Part shown: positions 1 through 8,445 of the stretch, in pieces | Numbering within the stretch: position 1 is the stretch's first letter | Layout: each line of letters starts with the position of its first letter | Translations under genes and position numbers: made by a program | NCBI GenBank assembly: GCA_002500665.1 | Contig: DLRY01000018.1 | Span: 85,169 to 140,656 of the forward strand | Length of the DNA stretch: 55,488 nucleotides | DNA from: Opitutia bacterium UBA7876 | Lineage (GTDB): Bacteria > Verrucomicrobiota > Verrucomicrobiia > Opitutales > Seribacteraceae | Reading direction: 5' to 3' | Notes under the pieces: model-generated | What the model was told of the DNA's origin: nothing | Databases searched by the model: none | The model's input: only the letters and a program-made list of their open reading frames with translations

Positions 1-447
1 AATGCCGTCGACCTGCACTGGCAGGATCACTTGACGGAAATGGAGGAGCTGCGCCGGAGCGTCGGGTTACGCGGTTACGGTCAGAAGGATCCTCTTAGCG
101 AATACAAGAACGAGGCCTTCCGGGCCTTTGAGGAAATGATGGGCTCGATGCGCTCGGACGTATGTTCGGGCATGTTCCGTTCCTCCACCAACCTTGCCGT
201 TTTCGAGAATATGCTCTCGACGCTCAACAGCGTGGCCAAGACGACCGGTCCCGAAAGTTCGGAGGGCGGAGGTTTCGATCAGTTTTCGGGCTCGGGAGGT
301 GGCTCCCCTGCGCCTCAGCAATCCGAGGCTCCCGAGATTCCGGAGATCGCCGTTCCGGTCGTCCGGGATGCTCCCAAGGTCGGTCGCAACGACCCTTGTC
401 CCTGCGGAAGCGGGAAGAAATACAAGAAGTGCTGCGGGGCCGCTTAG
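1..447 (+). CDS. secA: Protein translocase ATPase SecA, C-terminal part (5' end outside window)
   Basis: SecA is the cytoplasmic ATPase that drives preproteins through the SecYEG channel. Only the last 148 residues lie here; the frame is open at base 1, so the gene starts upstream. The first ~50 residues carry the conserved helical wing/scaffold end (HWQDHL, then RGYGQKDPLSEYK). A Gly/Ser/Pro-rich linker follows, then a SEC-C zinc motif (CPCGSGKKYKKCC, residues 133-145), which in known SecAs binds zinc and contacts SecB. The stop lies 2 bases from the convergent rsmA stop, with the palindrome TAGGCCTA between them. Identity is near certain. Confidence 0.97.
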   Translation, partial: NAVDLHWQDHLTEMEELRRSVGLRGYGQKDPLSEYKNEAFRAFEEMMGSMRSDVCSGMFRSSTNLAVFENMLSTLNSVAKTTGPESSEGGGFDQFSGSGGGSPAPQQSEAPEIPEIAVPVVRDAPKVGRNDPCPCGSGKKYKKCCGAA

Positions 448-449
448 GC

Positions 450-1283
450 CTAGTCCCGCCTTTCCAGGCTCAGCCAGGCTTGAGGCTCGATTTGCTCGGG
501 CCGGAGAGTGGGGCTAAGCCCTTCCGATTCCAGCCAAGTCAGGATTTCGTCGCATTCTTTTGCTTCCTCCCTCTTGGCTAGGGAGCCGATCTGCTTGCGT
601 CGCCGGGTGAAGATTTTCCTGATCAGGGCACGGGTTGGATCAGCAAAGAGATAGGGGGAAGGAAGGCGGTCCATCCTGGCCAGGACCGAGTCGACCCCCG
701 GGGCGGGGTAAAAGCATTGGCGTGAGACGAGGTGACGGGTTCCGCTTTCAAACGACGCCCGCAGAAAGATGGATAGGGCATTGTAGTTCTTGGTCTCGCA
801 GTCCGCCCACATCCTGTCCAGGGCCTCCTTCTGGAGCATCAGGACCATCCGGAGGGGAAGGCGGCCCGTGGCGAGCAGGGATTCCAGCCAGGCGGAGGAG
901 ATTGCATAGGGCAGATTGGCTACCACGGCGTACTCGTCGATCCCTTCGGGAAGAGTACCCAGGGGGGACTTTACGGCATCTGCGCGCTGAAGAGAAAGCC
1001 GGCCTTTCCCAATCTCAGGCGAGAGGGACCGTTCGAGGTTTTCGAGGAGCCCATGGTCGATCTCGACGGCATGAACGGGGTGTCCGGCTTGAAGCAGCCT
1101 ACGGGTCAAAGTTCCGAGTCCGGGCCCGATCTCAACCACCGGAAGCCCCTCCGGCAAGTCGGCCATTTCAATCGATTTCCGGACTATGTTGCCGTCGATC
1201 AGGAAATTTTGACCGAACTGCTTCTTGGGCTGGTGGCCGATGTCGCGTAGCAGATCCGTGGTTTCCTTGGGCGTAAGCGACAT
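450..1283 (-). CDS. rsmA: 16S rRNA (adenine1518/1519-N6)-dimethyltransferase RsmA/KsgA
   Basis: This enzyme dimethylates two adjacent adenines near the 3' end of 16S rRNA during late 30S assembly. The 277-residue length is normal for the family. The N-terminal GQNFL segment (24-28), the SAM-binding VVEIGPGLG (49-57), an acidic ribose-binding E74/D76 and the catalytic NLPY motif (123-126) are all present, followed by the small helical C-terminal domain with an FTRRRKQ stretch. ATG start at 1283. It faces secA tail to tail, and trpC ends 22 bases upstream on the same strand, so trpC and rsmA may be co-transcribed. No odd residues seen. Confidence 0.97.
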   Translation of the reverse strand: MSLTPKETTDLLRDIGHQPKKQFGQNFLIDGNIVRKSIEMADLPEGLPVVEIGPGLGTLTRRLLQAGHPVHAVEIDHGLLENLERSLSPEIGKGRLSLQRADAVKSPLGTLPEGIDEYAVVANLPYAISSAWLESLLATGRLPLRMVLMLQKEALDRMWADCETKNYNALSIFLRASFESGTRHLVSRQCFYPAPGVDSVLARMDRLPSPYLFADPTRALIRKIFTRRRKQIGSLAKREEAKECDEILTWLESEGLSPTLRPEQIEPQAWLSLERRD

Positions 1284-1305
1284 CGTTGCGGAAAAGAATC
1301 GTCGG

Positions 1306-2103
1306 CTATTCGCATTCCTTCATTTCCCGAAGTAAGGCCTCGGGGTCGTCCGCCCGCATGAGGGCTTCCCCACAGAGAACGGCGTCGGCCCCGGCTTCCC
1401 TGACTCTCCAGGCATCTTCGGGTTCTAGGATGCCGCTTTCGCTGACCTTTACGATTCCATCGGGTATGTGCGGGAAGAGCATCTCGGTGGTATCTAGGGT
1501 CGTCTCGAAACGGGCCAAGTCCCTGTTGTTCACGCCAATGATACGAGGGCTGTGCCGGAGTGCCTTTTCGAGCTCTTTTTCCTCGTGGATCTCATAGAGG
1601 CAGTCGAGTCCTGCCAGGTCGGCCGCTTCGCGCAGGCTTTTCAGGTCCTCGTCGTCCAGCGCCCGCACGATGAGAAGTATTGCCCTTGCCCCGGCCTCGA
1701 CGGCTTCCAGCACCTGAATGGGATGGATCATGAAGTCCTTCCTAATGGTGGGGGTTTCCCTCTGGTGATTGCTGATGAAGTCATTGACCTCCCAGAGGTC
1801 CTCCAGCTTCCCCCCGAAGAATTCCTCGTCAGTGAGTACGGACATGGCCTCGGCCCCGGCATTGAGATAGGCTCTGGCTTGTTCTACGGCGGATATTCCT
1901 TCCGCAATGCTTCCTGCGGAAGGGGATTTTCTCTTGATCTCGGCGATCACCGAAAGTTGCCCCGGGTTGGCCAAGGCATCGTGAAAGGATAAGCCCACGC
2001 TCATCCTTTCTCCCAGGGAACTCAATTCCCTTGGGCGGACCGGTCGGGCCCGGAGAGCGACCTCCCGGCGCTTCCAGTCCATGATTTCGGTAAGTTTATC
2101 CAT
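1306..2103 (-). CDS. trpC: Indole-3-glycerol phosphate synthase TrpC
   Basis: TrpC closes the indole ring in tryptophan synthesis, converting carboxyphenylaminodeoxyribulose phosphate to indole-3-glycerol phosphate. It is a single TIM barrel of ~265 residues from the chosen ATG at 2103 (MDKLTEIMDWKR, the usual family start); an in-frame ATG at 2124 would add seven residues. Visible signatures are VIAEIKRKSPSAG with the catalytic lysine, VLTDEEFFGG, IRKDFM, INNRDLA-type text (VNNRDLARFETTL), SESGI near the phosphate site, and CGEALM at the end. It stands apart from other trp genes in this window. It is divergent from mazG, with 74 bases between the two starts. Confidence 0.96.
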   Translation of the reverse strand: MDKLTEIMDWKRREVALRARPVRPRELSSLGERMSVGLSFHDALANPGQLSVIAEIKRKSPSAGSIAEGISAVEQARAYLNAGAEAMSVLTDEEFFGGKLEDLWEVNDFISNHQRETPTIRKDFMIHPIQVLEAVEAGARAILLIVRALDDEDLKSLREAADLAGLDCLYEIHEEKELEKALRHSPRIIGVNNRDLARFETTLDTTEMLFPHIPDGIVKVSESGILEPEDAWRVREAGADAVLCGEALMRADDPEALLREMKECE

Positions 2104-2141
2104 GATTTGAAAAGGTTTTTTCATTCCTGGGATGGAATGAA

Positions 2142-2169
2142 TTGCCAAGAATTAACAGACATACAGAAT
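2142..2169 (+). promoter_or_regulatory. Candidate promoter of mazG (near-leaderless)
   Basis: TTGCCA at 2142-2147 and a CAGAAT -10-like hexamer at 2164-2169 are 16 bases apart. The predicted transcription start falls at about the mazG ATG (2178), leaving almost no leader and no Shine-Dalgarno. Assigned by eye. Confidence 0.35.
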
Positions 2170-2177
2170 GCGCGAGA

Positions 2178-2864
2178 ATGAGCGAAATTCAACGACTAAG
2201 AAACATTGTCTTCAGACTACGGGCTCCGGATGGTTGCCCATGGGACCAAGAACAGACCCACCAGTCCCTTGCCCGTTGCCTGGTCGAGGAGACCTCGGAG
2301 GTGCTGGAAGCCATAGACGATGAAGATTTCGAGCTCATGGAGGAAGAGCTGGGCGACTTGCTTTTGCAGGTTGTCATGCACGCCTGCCTAGCCGAGGAAG
2401 TCGGGAGTTTTGACCTCGAGGACGTGGCCCGCGGAATCAATGAGAAACTGATCCGCAGGCATCCTCACGTCTTCGGAGAAGAATCGGAGAAGGTAGACTC
2501 CACTTCCGAGGTTCTGGACCGTTGGGAGATGATCAAGGCGGCCGAAAAGAAGGAAGCCTCCGGTGAGGACGAATCCGGTCCCCCCAAGCTTTTCAAGGAT
2601 CTGCCTCCACGATTACCGGCCCTCCTCCTCGCCCATGACGTGTACAAGCGCTCCCTTAAGGCCGGACTGGATGAGGCTGGGGACTGGGATGAGGCCAAGG
2701 TGGAACTCTCCTTGGTCGGATTGAACGAGGAAGGGGCGGGAAAGCTCTTGTTCGAAATCGTGGCGGCCTGCAGGAAGGCGGATATCGACCCGGAGTCGGC
2801 TTTGAGGAAATTTGCATCCGGACAAGCACGGGCCCTCGAGGGCTTGGCTTCCCCCGACCGCTGA
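2178..2864 (+). CDS. mazG: MazG-type nucleoside triphosphate pyrophosphohydrolase
   Basis: MazG proteins hydrolyse NTPs or dNTPs to the monophosphate and pyrophosphate and are thought to clean non-canonical nucleotides or modulate ppGpp. The protein has 228 residues from the ATG at 2178. The N-terminal MazG domain shows the magnesium motif E37-E38-x-x-E41 and E57-x-x-D60 (LVEETSEVLEA, EEELGD). The C-terminal half (about 150-225) has the fold pattern of the second MazG domain of E. coli MazG (RLPALLLAHDVYKR, KLLFEIVAACR) but not its EExxE motif. Activity would therefore have to come from domain 1, the reverse of what is described for E. coli. Six bases separate it from the next gene. Confidence 0.93.
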   Translation: MSEIQRLRNIVFRLRAPDGCPWDQEQTHQSLARCLVEETSEVLEAIDDEDFELMEEELGDLLLQVVMHACLAEEVGSFDLEDVARGINEKLIRRHPHVFGEESEKVDSTSEVLDRWEMIKAAEKKEASGEDESGPPKLFKDLPPRLPALLLAHDVYKRSLKAGLDEAGDWDEAKVELSLVGLNEEGAGKLLFEIVAACRKADIDPESALRKFASGQARALEGLASPDR

Positions 2865-2870
2865 GGGTCC

Positions 2871-3623
2871 ATGTCGGGGAGTGAGATGATCGAGCGGGTT
2901 ACCTTGGAGAGCGGATCCTCTTCCCGCTCCATCGATTGCGTAATTCAAAAATCCTCCCGAGCAAGGAGGATGAACCTGCGGGTCGATTCCGCCACCCGGG
3001 CCACCCTGACTTTGCCCAAATGGTCTCCCTGGTCCGAGGGCTTGTCCTTCCTTGCCAGCCAAAAGTCCTGGCTTGAGCGAAAGACAAAAAAATTTCCGCG
3101 CATAACCAAGCTTTCGCGTTATTTTTCGAGCGGAGGATTGGTTTGGCTGGACGGAACCGCCCGTCGAGTTTGCTGGACGGCCTTGTCGAAGAATACTTCC
3201 TCCAAGCCCGGCTGCGAGGTGGCCGAGGATTCCATCCTGTTTTCGCTCTCCGGCCCGGACTCCCTTGAGCGCGCCCTGCTTGATGCCTGCCGTTTACTTG
3301 CCGCGGAATATCTTCCCCCAAGACTATCCGCCTTGGCCCAAAGCCACGGATTGAGCTGGAACAGATTGAGACTCGGCAACCAAAAAAGCCGCTGGGGTTC
3401 TTGCTCCGCCAAGGGAACGATTTCCCTGAACTGGAGGCTGATCCTGCTTCCCCTTGAGGTTGGAAACTACGTTCTTTGCCATGAGTTGGCTCACCTGCGT
3501 CATATGAACCATTCACCCGAATTCTGGAATTTCCTGGAAGGCATCGCTCCCGGCGCAAAGGTACTGGACCGAAGGCTTGGGGAACTGGGCCAGGGGATCA
3601 TGGGCCTTGCCCGGACGCCCTGA
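2871..3623 (+). CDS. YgjP/DUF45-family zinc metallopeptidase-like protein
   Basis: 250 residues, the usual size for the YgjP-like (DUF45, M48-related) family, whose cellular substrate is not well established. The C-terminal third has the family signature SRWGSCS (173-179), then the metal site HELAH (204-208) with a further histidine at 214 (HMNHSPEFW). The N-terminal part is beta-rich without other motifs. No signal peptide is seen, so it is probably cytosolic. It follows mazG by 6 bases and is probably co-transcribed with it. Its stop is 4 bases from the stop of the convergent ankyrin gene. Confidence 0.9.
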   Translation: MSGSEMIERVTLESGSSSRSIDCVIQKSSRARRMNLRVDSATRATLTLPKWSPWSEGLSFLASQKSWLERKTKKFPRITKLSRYFSSGGLVWLDGTARRVCWTALSKNTSSKPGCEVAEDSILFSLSGPDSLERALLDACRLLAAEYLPPRLSALAQSHGLSWNRLRLGNQKSRWGSCSAKGTISLNWRLILLPLEVGNYVLCHELAHLRHMNHSPEFWNFLEGIAPGAKVLDRRLGELGQGIMGLARTP

Positions 3624-3627
3624 GGAC

Positions 3628-6111
3628 CTACTTCCCTGCGGGTTCTTCGGGCAAGTTTCCAAGCTCCCAGGCCGTCCGCCCGCCCAAGGCCCGAAGGTAG
3701 GGAAGGGCATCGCCCTCGTCTTCGGCCACGTCGGTCGGGGTGATGCCGTCGGAACCATAGCGGGGGTTGATCTCAAGTCCAAGTGAAAGGGCTTTACTTA
3801 CCATGCTTTTCTTACCCGAGAAGGCGGCTCCATGCATCAGCGTGTAGCCCTCTCTCGCGTTGATCTTCGGGTCGGCTTTGCGGGAAAGAAGCAATTCCAC
3901 CATCTTCTCCTGTCCGGCAACCATGGCGATCAGTAGAGGGGTTGCCCCGAAGGAGTCCCTCTCGTTGACTTCCCTGCCCTTCTTGAGCAATTCCTTTACC
4001 TTTGCAAGGTCGCCTAGACCGGCCGCGACGTGGAGGGGGTTCTTGTTCTTGACCCCGATTTTTTGAAGCAACTCGACGATGACTCGATGGCCCCCCGCCG
4101 CCGCCAAGTCGATCAAATTAGTGCCATGGTCATCCACGGCGTGAGGGTCGGCCGAAAGAGCGAAGAGAATCTCCAGAACGTCCTTCTCGCCTCTTAGGGC
4201 GGCCGTCATGCCGGGGGTCTCGCCTTCATCAGTACGGGCATCGACGTCGGCCCCTTCCTCCAGCAAGACCTCAAGGGCCTGCAGGTTTCTGCCCCATGCG
4301 GCGCTGTGGAGGGGTGTGGACTCGTGCCTGCCGCGAGCGTTGGGGTCTCCACCGTTGCGGAGTAGAAACTGAAGGATGCGGGCGTTGCCCCTGAAGGCGG
4401 TAAAGTGTAGCGGGGTATGGCCGAACCTGTCGTTGGCATTGATCATGGCTCCCTTGCGCACTTCCTGTACGATGGCGTTGAAATCATCCCGAATAATGGC
4501 TTGATAAAGGCTCCGGTTGGTAGAGTCTATGGTTTCCTGCCCGAGGTGTTTGGCCACCACTTCCCAACCTTGCCTTTCCTTGTCGGTGAGCTTGACGGTT
4601 GCGGTCAGGTTGCCCTTTTCTTCGGAGAGAACGGTCAGCCTGGAGAAGTCGCCCAGCCAGTGCAGGGTCTTGAATTGCTCGTAGGTAAGGTTTTTGAGCT
4701 CGCGAAGAGAGCGATTGGCCTTCAGCAGGTTCAAATCGAGGGCAAAGGCATGCTGGTTGAGCAGGTTGGCCCGATACTTGGAGAGGGGAGCGATGGGCTT
4801 GTCCGCCCTTATTTCCCGGAGGTAGTCGAAAGTGGAAAGCCAAGCGGCGTCTTTTTTAGAGCTGAGGTGAAGATCGCCGGCATAGAGGAGGGTATCGAGC
4901 GACTTCGCCATGTTGAGCCCGGCGAGAAATTGGCTGAAGAGATGGGGCTTGGACAAACCGAAGCCAAGGACGAAGGATGGCTTGAGCTCCGTTGTCGGGA
5001 TGGAGTCCTCGTTGGGGACGATCAAGGCCTTAAAGGTCCCTCCGGCAAGGACGAAATCTCCGCTGGGAGAGTCGAGCAACTCGGTTGCGGATGCATCGAA
5101 GCCCGGCAAGACCGAGTCTTTGTTCAGTTTTCCGGCGCTCATGAATTTGAGCAAGTGGCCCATGGCTTCGGACGCGCCGGCGCGCAGGGAGTCTTCAGGC
5201 AAGGACCAGCGGGCAACGAGGGGAGCATCTCCCGGAAGTCGTCCGGTCATGGCAAGGGGAGATGCCGCCCGGGGTGTTTGACGCCCTGGGGGCGTAAACT
5301 CCGATGCGGTTACCTTAATGGCTCCTCTTGAGGATTGAAGATTGAGCCCGATCTGCCGGTTGAAGAGAGGGTCCAGCGCGGGCAGAAGATTCTTCCACTG
5401 GTCGTCGGGCCAGAAGTCTTCTACCAATTCGGACAAACCCGTTCCGTCAAGATAAAGAGCCAAGTCCGAAGTTCGGCTGAGATGAGCCTTGAGAGACGAA
5501 GGGAATTTTGCGACGTCCTTTTCGTTGGAATGGAAAACACGAGTTAATTCGTCCAGCCTTTCATCGATCGAAGGCGCTTTCTCGCCCTCCTCGGCTTTCA
5601 CGGTGGGGGTAACGCCAAGCAGGTAACAGATCCTGCCCTTGCGCCCGATTCCTAGCGGAGAGCCCTCTTTGCGATACTCATTCCCTTTGCCTTTCTTACG
5701 GCTCAATCCCAAGGTTTTGGCGATCATGGCTAGGGTTTGGTCCGCTTTTGCGGGATCCTGGGCGACGGCGATAATCCCTAAGGATGGGGAAGGGGAGTCG
5801 CCCCCACCCATGCGGGCAAAAAACTGGAGGGGAGCCTGGAATTTGAGGCCACTCGAATTTCTATCCAGCAGAACTTCATGGATATCCGGATGGGTTCGGG
5901 AGAACCTTGCGAGAATCGGAGTCCAGGCTTCGCTTTCGAGAATGCCCGATTTTTGGAGGATGGACTCACCCTTCAGGGAGAGGACGATAAAGGAATCGGC
6001 GGGGATGGAGGATGCCCCAGGCGCGACTGCCGACGCATCAGGGCGCGTGAAGAGAAGGAGGAGACATAAGAATATCGTACGGGTCTTGAAAATCGAAATT
6101 GTCATGGACAT
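3628..6111 (-). CDS. Secreted protein: DUF4836-like N-terminal region fused to ankyrin repeats
   Basis: 827 residues. A signal peptide (about 1-28, TIFLCLLLLFTRPDASA) indicates export. Residues ~33-530 resemble secreted beta/alpha proteins of the DUF4836 type (start SIPADSFIVLSLKGESILQKSG); that likeness is from memory and tentative. From ~545 to ~810 there are about eight ankyrin repeats, including FGHTPLHFTAFRGN, STPLHSAAWGRN, GETPGMTAALRGE and FGATPLLIAMVAGQ. Ankyrins mediate protein contacts; secreted ankyrins are less common than cytosolic ones. The fusion suggests an envelope or periplasmic scaffold. ATG at 6111, or 6105 two codons on. It is transcribed divergently from riboflavin synthase. 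Function unknown. Confidence 0.88.
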   Translation of the reverse strand: MSMTISIFKTRTIFLCLLLLFTRPDASAVAPGASSIPADSFIVLSLKGESILQKSGILESEAWTPILARFSRTHPDIHEVLLDRNSSGLKFQAPLQFFARMGGGDSPSPSLGIIAVAQDPAKADQTLAMIAKTLGLSRKKGKGNEYRKEGSPLGIGRKGRICYLLGVTPTVKAEEGEKAPSIDERLDELTRVFHSNEKDVAKFPSSLKAHLSRTSDLALYLDGTGLSELVEDFWPDDQWKNLLPALDPLFNRQIGLNLQSSRGAIKVTASEFTPPGRQTPRAASPLAMTGRLPGDAPLVARWSLPEDSLRAGASEAMGHLLKFMSAGKLNKDSVLPGFDASATELLDSPSGDFVLAGGTFKALIVPNEDSIPTTELKPSFVLGFGLSKPHLFSQFLAGLNMAKSLDTLLYAGDLHLSSKKDAAWLSTFDYLREIRADKPIAPLSKYRANLLNQHAFALDLNLLKANRSLRELKNLTYEQFKTLHWLGDFSRLTVLSEEKGNLTATVKLTDKERQGWEVVAKHLGQETIDSTNRSLYQAIIRDDFNAIVQEVRKGAMINANDRFGHTPLHFTAFRGNARILQFLLRNGGDPNARGRHESTPLHSAAWGRNLQALEVLLEEGADVDARTDEGETPGMTAALRGEKDVLEILFALSADPHAVDDHGTNLIDLAAAGGHRVIVELLQKIGVKNKNPLHVAAGLGDLAKVKELLKKGREVNERDSFGATPLLIAMVAGQEKMVELLLSRKADPKINAREGYTLMHGAAFSGKKSMVSKALSLGLEINPRYGSDGITPTDVAEDEGDALPYLRALGGRTAWELGNLPEEPAGK

Positions 6112-6117
6112 ATAAGA

Positions 6118-6145
6118 AAGGTACGCTTTGAGGCCAATGGGTCAA
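6118..6145 (-). promoter_or_regulatory. Candidate promoter of the ankyrin protein gene
   Basis: On the minus strand TTGACC (6145-6140) is followed after 16 bases by TACCTT (6123-6118). The start point would fall at about 6111, the proposed ATG. The -35 is strong and the -10 weak. Confidence 0.35.
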
Positions 6146-6194
6146 ATTATCTTTAAATCAATCCACTCCTTTGTTTGTTTGGCTCTCTTTAAGA

Positions 6195-6809
6195 ATGTTT
6201 GCCGGTATTGTTGAGAACGTAGGGAAGGTCTTGTCCCTAGAGGAAGCCTCCGAGGCTTGGGAACTTAGGGTCGCACTTCCTTTTGTGGATGGAGACGGAC
6301 TCGATCAAGGAGCAAGCTTGGCCGTCAACGGATGCTGCCTCACTCTCATTGCCGAGAGCAAGGGCAAGGAGGCTACCTTCGACCTGCTTGAGGAAACCCT
6401 CGAACGCACCAACCTGAGCGACTTGAAAAAAGGGAGCCCGGTCAACCTTGAAAGATCCTTGCCTGCGGACGGAAGGGTAGGGGGGCATTTCGTGACGGGG
6501 CACGTCGATGCCCTGGGCACAGTGGAGATTTTCGAGGAAAGGGGAAAAAACCTATACCTTCAGGTCCAGGTGCCGCCGGGCTACGAGCGTTACCTGGTGG
6601 ACAAAGGCTGCATAGCTCTCGACGGCTGTTCCCTTACCGTGTGCGACGTCGAGGATCGTTCCTTCGCCATCTGGCTAATCCCTCATACTCTATCCAAGAC
6701 CAACTTGCCCGGTCGCAAGCCGGGCGATTCCGTGAACTTGGAATTCGACCTCCTCGCCAAGTACGTCGAGAAGTTGGCCATGCCGGCCCTCGAGGAGCCG
6801 GGCAAATGA
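6195..6809 (+). CDS. ribE: Riboflavin synthase, alpha subunit
   Basis: Catalyses dismutation of two 6,7-dimethyl-8-ribityllumazine molecules into riboflavin, the last step of riboflavin synthesis. The 204 residues form two similar lumazine-binding halves. The N-terminus reads MFAGIVE (usually MFTGIIE), and the pairs GCCLTLI/GCSLTVC and HFVTGHVD/LIPHTLSKTN mark the two domains. The start at 6195 is fixed by this N-terminus. The stop overlaps the next start in an ATGA (6806-6809), so the glycosylase gene is translationally coupled. A weak promoter-like pair (TTGAGG 6129-6134, TTTAAA 6152-6157) lies upstream. No other rib genes are in the window. Confidence 0.96.
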   Translation: MFAGIVENVGKVLSLEEASEAWELRVALPFVDGDGLDQGASLAVNGCCLTLIAESKGKEATFDLLEETLERTNLSDLKKGSPVNLERSLPADGRVGGHFVTGHVDALGTVEIFEERGKNLYLQVQVPPGYERYLVDKGCIALDGCSLTVCDVEDRSFAIWLIPHTLSKTNLPGRKPGDSVNLEFDLLAKYVEKLAMPALEEPGK

Positions 6810-7717
6810 ACCAAGCCGAAGCCGCTCATTCCCTTGTTCTCGAGCTGAAGCGCCTGCGCAGCGAGGGGGTTCGGGATCTTTACGTGGAGGAGGAATCCCT
6901 GGCGGCCTTGGAGGACTCCCTGCGGAGAAATTTTGGCGATCCTTCCTCTTCAAGTTCCACTCCCGGCCCAACCGCGCCCGTTTCCACCGCGGTTTCCGGA
7001 AACGATCGTCCGAAGCCCAAGCCTTCGCAGGTTCAGTCTCCCCTCGAGGATCCATCCATCCATATTCCGGATCCGACGCCCTTTTCCATTCCCGAAGGTT
7101 CTAAGAAGGAGAGACTTGACTGGCTCCGGGAAAAGATAGTGGGTTGTCCCACTTGCAACTCTGAGCTTAATCCCGGCGGCCATGTGGTTTTCGGAACCGG
7201 TAACCCGGAAGCGGACCTTTTTCTTTGCGGGGAGGCGCCTGGCGCCGAGGAAGAGCAACAGGGCGTCCCCTTCGTCGGACCAGCAGGGGAACTCCTGAAT
7301 CGAATCCTTGATGCCATGAACCTCCCGCGCGACGAGGTCTATATCGGCAACATCATGAACTGGAGGCCCCGGCACGACCAATCCTTCGGGAATCGTCCTC
7401 CCACTCCCAGGGAAATGAACTTTTGCATGCCCTATCTGAAGGCCCAGCTTGAGGTCGTTTCCCCCAAGGTCGTGGTGGCTCTCGGGAAGACTGCAACCGA
7501 TGGCTTGCTGGGTCCTGACCCGACCCGCCGCCTGGGGGACGTTCGTGGAAAATGGCATGAATTCCAGGACATACCCATGATGGTTACCTATCATCCTTCC
7601 TATCTCCTGCATAACCCCAGCAAGGCAAGCAAGCGCAAGGTCTGGGAAGATATGCTTCTGGTCATGAAAAGACTGGAACTTCCAATTAGCGATAAGCAGA
7701 TGGGTTTTTTCCGATAA
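6806..7717 (+). CDS. Uracil-DNA glycosylase, family 4-like, with long N-terminal extension
   Basis: Removes uracil from DNA to start base-excision repair. The catalytic core (about 110-303) carries motif A GEAPGAEEEQQGVPFVG (142-158) and motif B HPSYLL (263-268). Family 4 enzymes usually hold an Fe-S cluster with four cysteines. Here C114, C117 and C207 are in place, but the KCRPP cysteine is a tryptophan (NWRPR, W186), so the cluster may be altered or absent. Residues 1-105 are a poorly conserved helix plus a Ser/Pro-rich linker. The ATG overlaps the riboflavin synthase stop. The thiamine pyrophosphokinase gene follows after 16 bases. Confidence 0.93.
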   Translation: MNQAEAAHSLVLELKRLRSEGVRDLYVEEESLAALEDSLRRNFGDPSSSSSTPGPTAPVSTAVSGNDRPKPKPSQVQSPLEDPSIHIPDPTPFSIPEGSKKERLDWLREKIVGCPTCNSELNPGGHVVFGTGNPEADLFLCGEAPGAEEEQQGVPFVGPAGELLNRILDAMNLPRDEVYIGNIMNWRPRHDQSFGNRPPTPREMNFCMPYLKAQLEVVSPKVVVALGKTATDGLLGPDPTRRLGDVRGKWHEFQDIPMMVTYHPSYLLHNPSKASKRKVWEDMLLVMKRLELPISDKQMGFFR

Positions 7718-7733
7718 CTCAAAGAACTTGCTG

Positions 7734-8375
7734 ATGAAGGGGGAGAACGCCTTACTGGTTCTGGGGGGGAGTCCCCCGTCCGAGGAGTTGCTTTCCTGGC
7801 GGCACGAGGAGGCAGATCTTTCGGTTGCGGTGGATGCCGGCTTTCTTGCATTCAGGAATGCGGGAATCTGTCCGGATCTTCTCATCGGCGACATGGACTC
7901 TTCGGGATTCGGGGAAGAGCGCGCAAGCGAATACCCTGGTCTTCGGGTTATCCGGTTGCCCGATCAGGACAGCACTGATTTCGAAAAGGCCCTTGGCTGG
8001 CTTAATCGGGAAACCGTGACAAGGGACTTGATTATCCTTGGAGGTCTGGGAGGAAGATCCGATCATTTTTTATCTAACCTCATGGCCTCCAGCCAAGTCG
8101 ATCCGGCGGTCAAGCTAACCTTTGACGGGAACGAGGAATGGATAGGCCGGGTGACCCCGGAGTGCCCCCTTCAGCTCGCTGGCCGGGCCGGCTCAACCCT
8201 CAGTCTTCTTGCTTTGCTTCCCTGTGAAGGAGTAGCCACCAGCGGTCTGCGATGGGAACTGAATGGCTCGATTCTGAGCCCAGAGGGAAAACTGAGTCAA
8301 AGCAATGAGGCCGTCTCGAATCAAGTGAAGGTTTCCTGCGAGTCCGGAAACCTTTTCGTGATCCTGCAGAAATAA
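7734..8375 (+). CDS. Thiamine pyrophosphokinase
   Basis: Transfers pyrophosphate from ATP to thiamine to give thiamine diphosphate. The 213-residue length is typical. The GDMDS motif (52-56), DQDSTDFEKA (77-86) and GGRSDH (106-111) are the signature metal and substrate sites of the family, and the C-terminal half has the thiamine-binding beta-sandwich pattern. ATG at 7734; a TTG two codons earlier is less likely. It is the third gene of the riboflavin synthase operon, which groups two cofactor genes with a DNA repair gene. A strong hairpin terminator follows 20 bases after the stop. Confidence 0.93.
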   Translation: MKGENALLVLGGSPPSEELLSWRHEEADLSVAVDAGFLAFRNAGICPDLLIGDMDSSGFGEERASEYPGLRVIRLPDQDSTDFEKALGWLNRETVTRDLIILGGLGGRSDHFLSNLMASSQVDPAVKLTFDGNEEWIGRVTPECPLQLAGRAGSTLSLLALLPCEGVATSGLRWELNGSILSPEGKLSQSNEAVSNQVKVSCESGNLFVILQK

Positions 8376-8394
8376 GCCGAGACCAAGGCAAAGA

Positions 8395-8422
8395 AAAAGG
8401 CTCCGGAAACCCGGAGCCTTTT
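8395..8422. terminator. Bidirectional intrinsic terminator
   Basis: A perfect 8-bp GC-rich stem (8399-8406 with 8411-8418) closes a four-base AAAC loop and is flanked by AAAA on the left and TTTT on the right, so the A/T tracts extend the stem and give a U-tract on both strands. It sits between the convergent thiamine pyrophosphokinase and YHS-type genes and can end both transcripts. Confidence 0.88.
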
Positions 8423-8445
8423 CAAAAAGTCGGTGAAGCCTATTT

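Noticed and set aside
4417..5331. 304-codon open frame on the plus strand within the ankyrin gene
   Set aside because: It lies antisense to a clearly conserved ankyrin/secreted protein and has no recognisable motif or start signal.
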